Assembly: GCA_021158005.1 (NCBI GenBank)
Contig: JAGGVN010000025.1
Coordinates: 1-35,720, forward strand
Origin: Candidatus Aerophobota bacterium
Lineage (GTDB): Bacteria; Aerophobota; Aerophobia; Aerophobales; JAGGVN01
Direction of reading: 5' to 3'
DNA: 35,720 nucleotides
A program made the translations under genes and the position numbers. The notes below the pieces were generated by a model. The model had not been told where the DNA came from, did no database searches, and was given only the letters and a program-made list of their open reading frames with translations. This document shows, one piece after another, positions 26,335-35,481 of the stretch. Each line of letters opens with the position of its first letter. Positions within the stretch are counted from its first letter, which is position 1.

Positions 26335-27633
26335 CTAACTATTCAGAAGCTCATCAATATTTTCCGCTACTTTCTTAAAAGCACTAGCATGTTCCTCGAT
26401 GATTTTCGGTCGGTAATGTTTAAACCAGGGGATACTATAAACATAAGCAGACATAGACTCTGTTACAGGTAAACTTCCTTTACCTTGACGGACATCACGA
26501 TCTGTATTGGCAATAACTGTAGGCTTACCGTGATGATAAATATCAGCTTTATGAAAAAGGGGATGTAGATGAAGAGGAAAAGTTGTCCCTGGGGTAGTTA
26601 TCACTCCTTCTGCTCTCACTGCTTCGCAAAATTTTTCTACCGGGAGATTCCCCAATTCCTCAGGGACATAAAGCCCCTTAGGATTAAACCAACCACCCAT
26701 AGTACTTTTAGAGCCTTTAGGAGGTCGATGAGCTCTTAAACCTTTAGTGCCTTCTAATAAATCCCAGAAATAATTCATTGCCTTTTGAATCTCTTCAAGA
26801 CGTTCTTTATAACACTTTAATTGAACTCGGCCAACAGCAGAAGAAAGTTGGTGCATGCGATATTTAAATCCACCAAGAGGGAGACCAGCAAATTCTTTTA
26901 ACTGCGGATCAGTTATAATTTCTCCTTCTATTTCAGCATATCGAGTTTCGCCAGTGCGCTCATAGTGGCCAAAAGCTACGCAGCGCTCATAAATTTCTCT
27001 ATCATTGGTAACTAAGATACCTGCTTCGCCAGTAGCTAATGGTTTTCCACTCATTACACTGAAACAACCTACATCACCGATAGTTCCTACTAATTTTCCC
27101 TTATATAAACCACCATGAGCATGACTGGCATCTTCAATTACTTTGATATTATGTTTTTTAGCAATTTGCATAATAGAATCCATATCACAAGGATATCCAT
27201 GATGATGGACAGCTACAATAGCTTTAGTATGTTCTGTAATACGGTGTTCAATATCTTTTGGGTCAATGCATAAGGTATTTGGTTCAACATCAGCAAAAAT
27301 AACAGTAGCACCCAGGTTAAGAGCCGGTAGAACAGAAGCCCAGTAAGTCAAACTGGGACCAATAATTTCATCTCCAATACCAACTCCGCAAGCCCACATA
27401 GCGCTATGAAGACTGGCTGTCCCCGTATTAAATCCCAGGGCATATTTCATATTATGCCATTCAGCGTATTCTTTTTCAAACTTCATAGTTACATCTGTTC
27501 CCGACATCTTGCCTGCTCGTAATACTTCTAAAGCAGCATCTTCAGCTTCTTTAGTAATGATTGGCCACTTAAATATATCGCCCGGATCAGACTGAACAGC
27601 TTTAGGACCACCGTTAATGGCTAATTTAGACAT
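26335..27633 (-). CDS. DegT/DnrJ/EryC1/StrS family aminotransferase (copy 2)
   Basis: MSKLAINGGPKAVQSDPG, FNTGTASLHSAMWACGVGIGDEIIGPSLTYWAS, VIEDASHAHGG, and PLP-lysine motif FSVMSGKPLATGEAGILVTND. Confidence 0.93.
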   Translation of the reverse strand: MSKLAINGGPKAVQSDPGDIFKWPIITKEAEDAALEVLRAGKMSGTDVTMKFEKEYAEWHNMKYALGFNTGTASLHSAMWACGVGIGDEIIGPSLTYWASVLPALNLGATVIFADVEPNTLCIDPKDIEHRITEHTKAIVAVHHHGYPCDMDSIMQIAKKHNIKVIEDASHAHGGLYKGKLVGTIGDVGCFSVMSGKPLATGEAGILVTNDREIYERCVAFGHYERTGETRYAEIEGEIITDPQLKEFAGLPLGGFKYRMHQLSSAVGRVQLKCYKERLEEIQKAMNYFWDLLEGTKGLRAHRPPKGSKSTMGGWFNPKGLYVPEELGNLPVEKFCEAVRAEGVITTPGTTFPLHLHPLFHKADIYHHGKPTVIANTDRDVRQGKGSLPVTESMSAYVYSIPWFKHYRPKIIEEHASAFKKVAENIDELLNS

Positions 27634-27700
27634 TCTTTATTCCTCCTTAATAAATATTATCTTCTTCTTTAGATTTTTTCTTACAAATTCTACAATTTTA

Positions 27701-29680
27701 TTAGCTTTCTGGATACTCTGGGTATTTGTTCTTTAAAATATCAATTTTCTCCCTGAACTCTTCTATACTCTTCGCATTTAATAAGACTACCCGGGTCGTT
27801 CTTTCTTCCCCAACTGACCAATTATTAGGATAATCAAAGATTAAATATCCCAACTGATACCCACTCATATTTCCTAAGTCATTAGAATCGTGAATTCTTA
27901 ATCTCAAAGCCTCCATATGTTGAATAACCATTCCAAATCCATGCTCAGTAATATAAACCCAATGTGGATTCTCCATAACTGCTACATCTGCAGGTTTATG
28001 TATTGAATAATGTCTTCTTTGTTGGTGGGGGATTATTACTTTGTGTTCTGCGCCATCATTAAAATAGATACTAATATCAAAGGGAATACGAAAACAATGT
28101 TTATCCATTATATATTCAGTCTTAATGTTGGAGGTAGCTATCAACTTTCTTTTTAAAATAACATAGTCTTCGTAAAAACTATAAAGATTTTCAACTTTTA
28201 TGGGAGCTTTATTTTCTCCATCAGGAGTAGTTGGATAGGCTATATACTTAACTTTTTTACCATTTAATTTAGAATCCTTCTCACTAATAATTTCCTGGGT
28301 AGCTTTAGTATCAGACATCGTTCCATAAAGAATATTATTAATAGAAACTAAAGTAGTTTGTCCTGTCTCAATAGGAGAATCAGTCATCATTCTCTCTGTT
28401 TTAGGAGAATACCAGGCATAATTTCCTCCTTTAATAAGAGTGCCCTGAGCTTCATAAATATGATATCTAAAGTGCCCGGTTATCTCATCAATAATTGCCC
28501 CCGGACCTGTGACTTGAATATAATAGTTTTTTCCTCGAGCTACAGATGTTCCATTAAGGGCATAAAATTGTGACTTTGGTTTTATTTGAGGTTCATACCA
28601 ACTCTCTAAAACTTCTGCTAGAGAACCCATGGTTGTAGCTGTAGCTGTAGTTCTATTGCACTGGTAAGTTTCTCTACAGGGAGAATTAAACATCTTATCC
28701 GGCATAGAACCGTCATCTTGCTGAATAACTCTCAAACAACGGATAATATCTTTAGACATCCAGGCTCTGTAAGGATTATTATGATTATATGCACTCTTCA
28801 TTAATAGCCTGGATAGCTCAAAAGGAACACTGGAATGGATCCATCTATGGCGTTTGGTGCAGCGAAAGTTATTTTTCCATCCGGGAACATAATAAGACTC
28901 TACGGCCGTATCGCCAAAATCTATTTTCTTCTTTTCTTCCCTTCTAATATCTTTACCACATAATTTAAGAATATACCAGGCACGATGAAGGTAATTTTTG
29001 GTCCCGATATCATAATGTAGATCCAAATCACACCGAGCCCAATCATCATATGATTTCGCCTTATTCGGGCTACTATAACGAACTGTCCCATCTCCTATAG
29101 CCCATCCATAAGCAGGATCAAAAAATTTACTAATCTTATCGTTGATCTTTTCTACCGCAGGTAAACTTCGGTCAAAATAATAAAGAATAGCCCAGGAAAG
29201 TGCAGTTATCGCTAAATGCTGAAAGTTAGCGCTGGAATCTAAATGAGTTCCGTAGTAATCTTTCTCCTGGATAGTCTCAGTAGCTAATTTCACAGCCATA
29301 TCTTGATATGTTTTTATTTTTTTCACTGGCAATACTTCCTTCAAATAGTGAGATACTACCCATAAGGCATAATCCATATCTAAACCACCTAATTCTATAG
29401 AATGGATTAAAAAATCTGCATCTTTAATTATTCTTTCAAGATAAATTTTCTCTTTAGTAATATTCCATAATCCCACATTACCCACAATGACTTTTGTAGT
29501 TACTCCTAATCCACCTGCGCCTTCTTCAGGTATCCGATAACCTCCCTGTATTAGATTGTTAGATGTTAACCAGTTACTCATCTTCCTCATTGCCTCAATA
29601 ATAAAGTCTTTAGTAATAGGTTTTTTATCTTTTTCTGAAATAATTATCTGATCGCATTTCGCAACAAATGGTTCCTTCAT
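27701..29680 (-). CDS. Uncharacterised 659-aa protein, probably an alpha/alpha-toroid carbohydrate-active enzyme
   Basis: Helical, Trp/Tyr/His-rich N-terminal half and beta-rich C-terminal half, embedded in a sugar-utilisation operon. No signal peptide. Fold assignment is inferred. Confidence 0.5.
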   Translation of the reverse strand: MKEPFVAKCDQIIISEKDKKPITKDFIIEAMRKMSNWLTSNNLIQGGYRIPEEGAGGLGVTTKVIVGNVGLWNITKEKIYLERIIKDADFLIHSIELGGLDMDYALWVVSHYLKEVLPVKKIKTYQDMAVKLATETIQEKDYYGTHLDSSANFQHLAITALSWAILYYFDRSLPAVEKINDKISKFFDPAYGWAIGDGTVRYSSPNKAKSYDDWARCDLDLHYDIGTKNYLHRAWYILKLCGKDIRREEKKKIDFGDTAVESYYVPGWKNNFRCTKRHRWIHSSVPFELSRLLMKSAYNHNNPYRAWMSKDIIRCLRVIQQDDGSMPDKMFNSPCRETYQCNRTTATATTMGSLAEVLESWYEPQIKPKSQFYALNGTSVARGKNYYIQVTGPGAIIDEITGHFRYHIYEAQGTLIKGGNYAWYSPKTERMMTDSPIETGQTTLVSINNILYGTMSDTKATQEIISEKDSKLNGKKVKYIAYPTTPDGENKAPIKVENLYSFYEDYVILKRKLIATSNIKTEYIMDKHCFRIPFDISIYFNDGAEHKVIIPHQQRRHYSIHKPADVAVMENPHWVYITEHGFGMVIQHMEALRLRIHDSNDLGNMSGYQLGYLIFDYPNNWSVGEERTTRVVLLNAKSIEEFREKIDILKNKYPEYPES

Positions 29681-29740
29681 TTTTTCCCCTCCCTCTTGGT
29701 AAATTTTTTTATAACTTTTTAAACACCATTTTCTAAATCT

Positions 29741-30532
29741 CTAAGATTTTGGAAAAAATTGTCTAAGATACTTTAATTCATGTTTAGCCGCCTCCCAGGG
29801 ATTTCCTCCAAACCATTCTACAGATATGTAGCGATTATATCCACTTTTTTTAAGGGCCTCAAGAAATATAGGATACTCCATATCACCATCTTCAAAATAA
29901 GCAATTTGATTTTCTTGAGGTTTACGAATCATATTTTTAGCATGAACATGCATAATATAAGGGAATAATCTATTAAGTGCCTCCACAGGATCAGCTTTTC
30001 CTTCATTAAATAGGTGCCAGATATCTAAAAGAACTTTTAAATTAGGAGAATTTACCCTCTGAACAAGTTTTAATGTACTTTCAACAGTATCCATTAATTG
30101 ATGGGGATGAGTCTCAAGGACAAAAGTAATTTTTTTTCTGTGAGCGACTCCACAAATTTCCTTAAGTGAAGAGACACACTGTTCCCACTGCTTTTTGGTA
30201 GCCTCTTTTGCTCCTACTTTTCCTGTAAAAACCCGGATTAAAGGACAGTCTAATGCCTCTGCATACTCAATGAATCTTAAAGCATTCTCAACGCTTCTTT
30301 CCCTTTCCTCCTCACTACCAGTAAAGTTAAAGTGAGGAGCAATAATAGGAACTTTTAGTTCATAAGAATAAATAAGTCTTTTAAGAGAATTTAATTCTTT
30401 CCCTCTTTTTAAATAATCTTCTATATGGTCAATAACTATTTCAATACCGTCATAACCAAGATGGCTCACTTTACGGACTACATCTTCTATTTTCTCATCA
30501 GTGTATTTAATAGAACATAAACTAATTTTCAT
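29741..30532 (-). CDS. TIM-barrel sugar phosphate isomerase/epimerase (IolE/AP-endonuclease-2-like)
   Basis: LGYDGIEIVIDHIEDYL, FVLETHPHQLMDTVESTLKL, KVLLDIWHLFNEG, YIMHVHAKN and YISVEWFGG. Confidence 0.85.
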   Translation of the reverse strand: MKISLCSIKYTDEKIEDVVRKVSHLGYDGIEIVIDHIEDYLKRGKELNSLKRLIYSYELKVPIIAPHFNFTGSEEERERSVENALRFIEYAEALDCPLIRVFTGKVGAKEATKKQWEQCVSSLKEICGVAHRKKITFVLETHPHQLMDTVESTLKLVQRVNSPNLKVLLDIWHLFNEGKADPVEALNRLFPYIMHVHAKNMIRKPQENQIAYFEDGDMEYPIFLEALKKSGYNRYISVEWFGGNPWEAAKHELKYLRQFFPKS

Positions 30533-30660
30533 CTTTTAACAGCCTGCCTTTCAAAAAATTAATGTAAATCTTTTCCATTCTTGATAAACATTCTCCAAAA
30601 TACTCAAAATTAGAAACTTGCTTTCTTTCTCACTATTTAAGAATTTAATCCAGAATCCCA

Positions 30661-30695
30661 TTAAAAATTTGGGAGGATTTTTAGATAATCCTCCC
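30661..30695 (-). terminator. Rho-independent terminator of the ABC transporter operon
   Basis: Perfect 9-bp stem GGGAGGATT / AATCCTCCC (30671-30679, 30687-30695) followed on the minus strand by AAATTTTTAA. Located just past the second permease gene. Confidence 0.75.
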
Positions 30696-30778
30696 TGTAA
30701 ATTTTACTTACACAAACTTCTTATAAAAAGTATTCTCTGCTATACAAAAGGGAATTCAAAAATTATTAAACAAATTAC

Positions 30779-31786
30779 CTACTTAAACCCTCTTAACTTT
30801 ATGCCCTTCATTAGTTCTTCGCGAAGGATAATGAACATAATGAAGACAGGAATTGATTCAATAATTGCCAGCATCATTACCCCATTCATCCCAAAACCTG
30901 CCTGTAAAATCTCGCGCCAATTCTCATCAGTAAGAGCTGTCTCCCTAGATAAAGTACTTACTACTCGTTCAACTTTATACATTAATACATTTATAGGGAA
31001 TTTAGTCTCATCTCTGAGAACAGTAATGGGCCAGAGGAAGGAATTCCACGCCCCAGTAAATGCAAAGTAAATTACCACTGCAAAAGTAGGTCTGGATAGA
31101 GGAAGAATTACCCGTCTAAAAATAGTTAATTCAGAAGCCCCGTCTAATCGAGCGGCATTTATAATTTCATCAGGAATAGTATCAAAGAATCCTTTAAACA
31201 AAAGAACACTAAAAGCACTATAAGCAGAAGGAATAATTACTGCCCAGAAAGTATCTAAAAAATTTATGGAGGGAAAAGGAGTAGAAGTAAAAGGAATCTT
31301 AGGAACTCGATTGGTAGGAAAAGGAAAATGTCTTATAATTAAATAATTAGGAATAAGAGATATTGAGATAGGAATCATCATCGTTCCGATGAAATAAAGG
31401 AATAGTATCCTACTGGACCTTGGGCTGGTCAATTTAGAGAGAGCATAGGCAACTAAAGCAGTAATTGGTACTTGTATAATAACTGTTCCTCCGCTTATTA
31501 TAAAGCTATTCTTTATATATACCCATATTGGGCAAAGAAATCCTAATCTCCCTCTTCCTCCTTTAAATAACCAGAAAATTAGTTTATAAGAAGCAAAAGT
31601 AGGATTACGAGGCCATAATGTAGGAGGAAACTGATATACTTCAGTATAGGGCTTTATTGAGGTGGTAAACATCCACCACACAGGAAAAAGATGGATAATG
31701 ACCCCTATCCACAAAAAAATAGTAATCAGAATAAGTGTTAGTCTAACCTTAAGTTTTCTTTTGCCCACCTCAGAAATTAAAGGCAT
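30779..31786 (-). CDS. Carbohydrate ABC transporter permease (MalG-like)
   Basis: Multi-TM; EAA-loop DEIINAARLDGASELTIFRRVILPLSRPTFAVV. Confidence 0.92.
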   Translation of the reverse strand: MPLISEVGKRKLKVRLTLILITIFLWIGVIIHLFPVWWMFTTSIKPYTEVYQFPPTLWPRNPTFASYKLIFWLFKGGRGRLGFLCPIWVYIKNSFIISGGTVIIQVPITALVAYALSKLTSPRSSRILFLYFIGTMMIPISISLIPNYLIIRHFPFPTNRVPKIPFTSTPFPSINFLDTFWAVIIPSAYSAFSVLLFKGFFDTIPDEIINAARLDGASELTIFRRVILPLSRPTFAVVIYFAFTGAWNSFLWPITVLRDETKFPINVLMYKVERVVSTLSRETALTDENWREILQAGFGMNGVMMLAIIESIPVFIMFIILREELMKGIKLRGFK

Positions 31787-31831
31787 TTCTTAAAGCCTCC
31801 TTTTTCAAATTTTAGTTTTGATAATCAAATT

Positions 31832-32725
31832 CTATTTATCCAGGTCCTCTTTAAAATACTTCCTTTGTAAAAGGACGAGGATCATTATAAGGAAAAATAG
31901 TAATATTGCTAAGCTTGCCCCTCTTCCCAGATACATACTATTAAAAGCTAATTCCCATATATACATCACTACTGAACGGGTAGCATTTGCCGGGCCTCCA
32001 GCGGTCATTACCATCGGTTGATTAAATACTTGCATATTGTTAATTACTGCCAAAATTAACATCATAGCCATTATCGGCCTTATCCTAGGTAAAGTAATAG
32101 ACCATATTTTTTGCCAGAAACCAGCCCCTTCTAACTCTGCCGCTTCATAATACTCCCGAGGGATGCTCTGCAAAGTAGCAATATAAATTAAACCAGGAGC
32201 GAACATAAGTAAACCCGGCAGAATTAAGCAAAGCATAGCAAGGTGAGGATCATTAAGCCACCTTAAAGTAGGAAGACCTAAACTTACTAATATCCCATTA
32301 AATAAACCATAAAATGGATTATAAAACCATTTCCAGAGTATCAAACCAGCCATACTGGAATAGGGTATAAACCACAGAATCATCATTACCCTTATAGTGG
32401 CTTTACTCATTTCCAGGAGCATTATTGCTACAATAATGGGAATTATGAAAGTAAGAGCCAAAGATAAAACCGTATAGAATAAAGTGTTCTTAAATACTAT
32501 AGGTGTCATTGGATCGTCTAATATTATACGAAAGTTACTTAGGCCAACAAACTGGGAAGGTCCTATAACCTGAAATTTTTGAAAGGCGATTACAAATACC
32601 ACTACCAGAGGAAACCAACCGAAAATAGCCTGGATTATAAAACCTGGTGCCATAAAAAACCAACCCATTTTATACTTGGAAGCAAGGCGTTGTTTTTGTA
32701 ATTTTTCGTTTTTGTTCTTGACCAA
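31832..32725 (-). CDS. Carbohydrate ABC transporter permease (MalF-like)
   Basis: Multi-TM; EAA-loop EYYEAAELEGAGFWQKIWSITLPRIRPIMAMM. Confidence 0.92.
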   Translation of the reverse strand: MVKNKNEKLQKQRLASKYKMGWFFMAPGFIIQAIFGWFPLVVVFVIAFQKFQVIGPSQFVGLSNFRIILDDPMTPIVFKNTLFYTVLSLALTFIIPIIVAIMLLEMSKATIRVMMILWFIPYSSMAGLILWKWFYNPFYGLFNGILVSLGLPTLRWLNDPHLAMLCLILPGLLMFAPGLIYIATLQSIPREYYEAAELEGAGFWQKIWSITLPRIRPIMAMMLILAVINNMQVFNQPMVMTAGGPANATRSVVMYIWELAFNSMYLGRGASLAILLFFLIMILVLLQRKYFKEDLDK

Positions 32726-32745
32726 ATTTTTCTCCTTCTTAAACT

Positions 32746-32786
32746 GATAAAGAAGAGACGCCCGGAGCGAACGCCTCTTCTTTATC
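32746..32786 (-). other. Intercistronic stem-loop between binding protein and MalF-like permease
   Basis: GATAAAGAAGAG / CTCTTCTTTATC 12-bp perfect arms plus GCG/CGT extension. No downstream U-tract on the coding strand. Confidence 0.7.
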
Positions 32787-32807
32787 TTTATTCGTTCTTT
32801 TTCATTT

Positions 32808-34397
32808 CTACTTTAAAGCACCACTATAGTACTTTTCATCCAGTACAGAAAATACATTCTTATAGGCTTTTGGGAAATACTTTTTGTAGAAATCTCCCAG
32901 TGCTTTATAATACTTAAGGAAATTCTCTTTACCTGTTCCCTCAACCTTATAATTTAAGGCGCTCTTATTAGCTATAGCAGCTTGTTCATCTGCCACTTTT
33001 TGGATATCACACTCAGGATCCGTTACTACGCTCTGAATAGCAGCAAGAACACATTTGTCAAAGGCCAACTTATTTTCCTCTTCAAGACCGTATTCAAAAG
33101 GTGCAGGCATATAAGGAAGTTCCTTTTGAATTTTTCGCACTCGCAAGTAATCAGGTGCCAACGACGCCAGAGCTTCTTCTATAGGTTTTACGTAAGGCAC
33201 ATTCGGTACTTTATAAGGTTCGAATCCAAAGCCCCAATCAGGTTTCTCCAAAAAACCACCGTAAACTAATCGTTTTAGTAACCTTCCTATTCCTGCTTCC
33301 GAGAGAATAATCCAGTCAAAAGCTGCTTTTTGTTGTTCCTTACTTAGTGCGGGGTTGATGGCTTTAAAATCAACCTTACAAGTGTTAACTAGAACTCCAT
33401 CGGGACCAGTTGGCAGAGGAGCTATTCCTTCAATATGCAGAGTAAGCTTATCTTCACCGTATCTGTGGGGGTGTCCCCAGTTTCTCAAAGTCATATGCAT
33501 ATCACTAGCTAACCTCATGGCTACTCGACCAGCATGCATATCTTCACGAGCTGTAAATGTAGTCGCTTCTACACCGGTAAGAACACATTTATATTTAAAA
33601 GCTAAATCTTTATATAACTGTAGAGGTTTGAGTGCCTCTGGAGCATTAAAAGCTGCTTTCCAGGTGTATTTACCGCTAGGATCCGGTTTCATTAGAGGAG
33701 TGGGAATACCATAGGTCATAGCTACTAAATAATAAAGATCCCAGGCTCCTTCTCCTGCTTCTAATTCAAATCCCCACCGTTTCTTTTTAGGATCGGTGAG
33801 TTTTCGAGCAATTTGAATAAAGTCATCCCAGGTCCAATTATCCGGGGGTCCGGGTATTCCTCTCCCATCAAAAAATCCTGCCTCCTTAAAAAAGTCTTTT
33901 CTATATCCAATTACATCTGAGTGATAATTATTCGTAGGAATCGCATAACATCGCCCATCTTTCCACGCGGCTTTCGTAAGCCTTTTATCCAGAGTCTTTA
34001 CCATGGGGTCTGCTTCTACCCACTCGGTGATATCAGCACATAGTCCTTTAGCTATGGCTGTACGAATACCACCAATTTTAACTGTAGGATAGTATGCTAA
34101 AGGTTCTCCTCCGGCTATGGCTGCCAATATCTTTTGCGTTGCTCCCTCTGCCCAAATGCTATAGGAGAGACCTTCTATTTTAACTGTGGGATGCAAATAC
34201 TCAATCATTGTTCGCATTACCTCGTCAATTGGTTCATAAAAAGCTCCACTATGGATAGCTTCCTCTCGCGGCATAAGCTTATACCGTGTATCATGGAATA
34301 TCACTCTTAAGGTTCTCTTCTCTGCCGCAAGACTAACACCACCCATTGTAAGAACTATTATACTCATCAAGAAACAGCTTACAATCTTTTTCTTCAT
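32808..34397 (-). CDS. Extracellular solute-binding protein of a carbohydrate ABC importer
   Basis: Signal peptide MKKKIVSCFLMSIIVLTMGGVSLAAEK; DNWTWDDFIQIARKLTDPKKKRWGFELEAG; AFDWIILSEAG. SD AAGGAGGTAAGTA-ATG. Confidence 0.9.
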   Translation of the reverse strand: MKKKIVSCFLMSIIVLTMGGVSLAAEKRTLRVIFHDTRYKLMPREEAIHSGAFYEPIDEVMRTMIEYLHPTVKIEGLSYSIWAEGATQKILAAIAGGEPLAYYPTVKIGGIRTAIAKGLCADITEWVEADPMVKTLDKRLTKAAWKDGRCYAIPTNNYHSDVIGYRKDFFKEAGFFDGRGIPGPPDNWTWDDFIQIARKLTDPKKKRWGFELEAGEGAWDLYYLVAMTYGIPTPLMKPDPSGKYTWKAAFNAPEALKPLQLYKDLAFKYKCVLTGVEATTFTAREDMHAGRVAMRLASDMHMTLRNWGHPHRYGEDKLTLHIEGIAPLPTGPDGVLVNTCKVDFKAINPALSKEQQKAAFDWIILSEAGIGRLLKRLVYGGFLEKPDWGFGFEPYKVPNVPYVKPIEEALASLAPDYLRVRKIQKELPYMPAPFEYGLEEENKLAFDKCVLAAIQSVVTDPECDIQKVADEQAAIANKSALNYKVEGTGKENFLKYYKALGDFYKKYFPKAYKNVFSVLDEKYYSGALK

Positions 34398-34438
34398 TAC
34401 TTACCTCCTTAAAATTAATTACATCGTTCATTTCTCGG

Positions 34439-34497
34439 GGAAAGCTCCTAAAAGAGAAGTTAATTTTCCAAAACTTCTCTTTCTTGGAAAGCTTTCC
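34439..34497 (-). other. Extended hairpin in the 5' leader of the solute-binding protein gene
   Basis: Outer arms GGAAAGC (34439-34445) / GCTTTCC (34491-34497) and inner arms AAAGAGAAGTT (34451-34461) / AACTTCTCTTT (34472-34482). Confidence 0.6.
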
Positions 34498-34696
34498 TTT
34501 TTCCCCAGGATAGATTGGCCTGCCTACCTTTATCACCTCCTTTTCGGCCATTTATTCTATCTTCCCTTTTTTTCAAAAGAAAGATCTGACTTTATTTTCT
34601 AATTTATCTTCTTTGTTTGAAAAATTTACCCAGATTTCATATCTTGAAGATTAATCCTTAAATCATCCTTAATTTAGACAAGAACCAAAGACTTTT

Positions 34697-35401
34697 TCAA
34701 AAATCAGAATTTTTATCTTTCTCTTTTTCTTCCAATCTCTTGAGAACCCTATATATAGCACTCATTGTATGTTCTCGAGTTAACTTTTCAGCTAAGTCAA
34801 TATCTTTAGATTTAATAGCTTGAGCAATATCTCTATGTTCTTTTAAAGAGATCTCCCAGGATGAGGGAGCAGAAAGTCCTATTCTTTGATATCTTCTTAT
34901 AGGTAAGACGATACTTTCATATAAATTAATGAGTTTTTGATTCTTACTCATCTTTATCATTTTTCGGTGAAATTTAATATTTAATTTTTGTATTTCTTTA
35001 AAGTTATCTTCTTTTATCTTTTCTTCCATTAGGTTAAGAATAGAATCCAACTCTAAGACTTCTTTTTCTTCTGCAATAGGGATAGCGAGTCTAGTAGCGA
35101 AACTTTCCATCATACTCTTCATCTGATAAATTTCCTTAACTTCTCTGATGGATAATTTGGTGACATAGACCCCCTTTCGGGGAACTAGGAGAACCAGACC
35201 TTCACTGGCTAAAGTGCGGAAAGCTTCTCTTATGGGAGGGCGAGAAATATTTAGTGCCTGGGAAAGCCTGAATTCATTTATTTTTTCACCTGGTTTTAAA
35301 TTTTCTGAGATAATATTTTCCCGCAAAATCTCGGCAACTTTTGTGCTCATCAGCTTTGATTCTAATAAATCAGGCTTTATTTTTAATTGAGTAATATCCA
35401 T
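34697..35401 (-). CDS. GntR family transcriptional regulator, FadR/FCD subfamily
   Basis: wHTH: LKPGEKINEFRLSQALNISRPPIREAFRTLASEGLVLLVPRKGVYV; FCD-type helical C-terminus with FHRKMIKMSKNQKL and EHRDIAQAIKSKD. Confidence 0.93.
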   Translation of the reverse strand: MDITQLKIKPDLLESKLMSTKVAEILRENIISENLKPGEKINEFRLSQALNISRPPIREAFRTLASEGLVLLVPRKGVYVTKLSIREVKEIYQMKSMMESFATRLAIPIAEEKEVLELDSILNLMEEKIKEDNFKEIQKLNIKFHRKMIKMSKNQKLINLYESIVLPIRRYQRIGLSAPSSWEISLKEHRDIAQAIKSKDIDLAEKLTREHTMSAIYRVLKRLEEKEKDKNSDF

Positions 35402-35453
35402 TTAGCTAACTATTCCTTATAATATAAATGTTTATTGTCTATTATATATTATG

Positions 35454-35481
35454 ATTATAATTGGTTTAAGAAAAATGTCAA
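35454..35481 (-). promoter_or_regulatory. Consensus sigma70-type promoter of the GntR regulator
   Basis: Minus strand TTGACA-N16-TATAAT; both hexamers match consensus at 6/6. Confidence 0.7.

Noticed and set aside
30618-31070. 150-aa plus-strand ORF overlapping permease and terminator
   Set aside because: Antisense to a confident permease and runs through a terminator hairpin.
34333-34551. 72-aa minus-strand ORF MAEKEVIKVGRPIYPG... across the leader
   Set aside because: Contains the orphan SD and hairpin and overlaps the binding-protein start in another frame; more likely non-coding leader.
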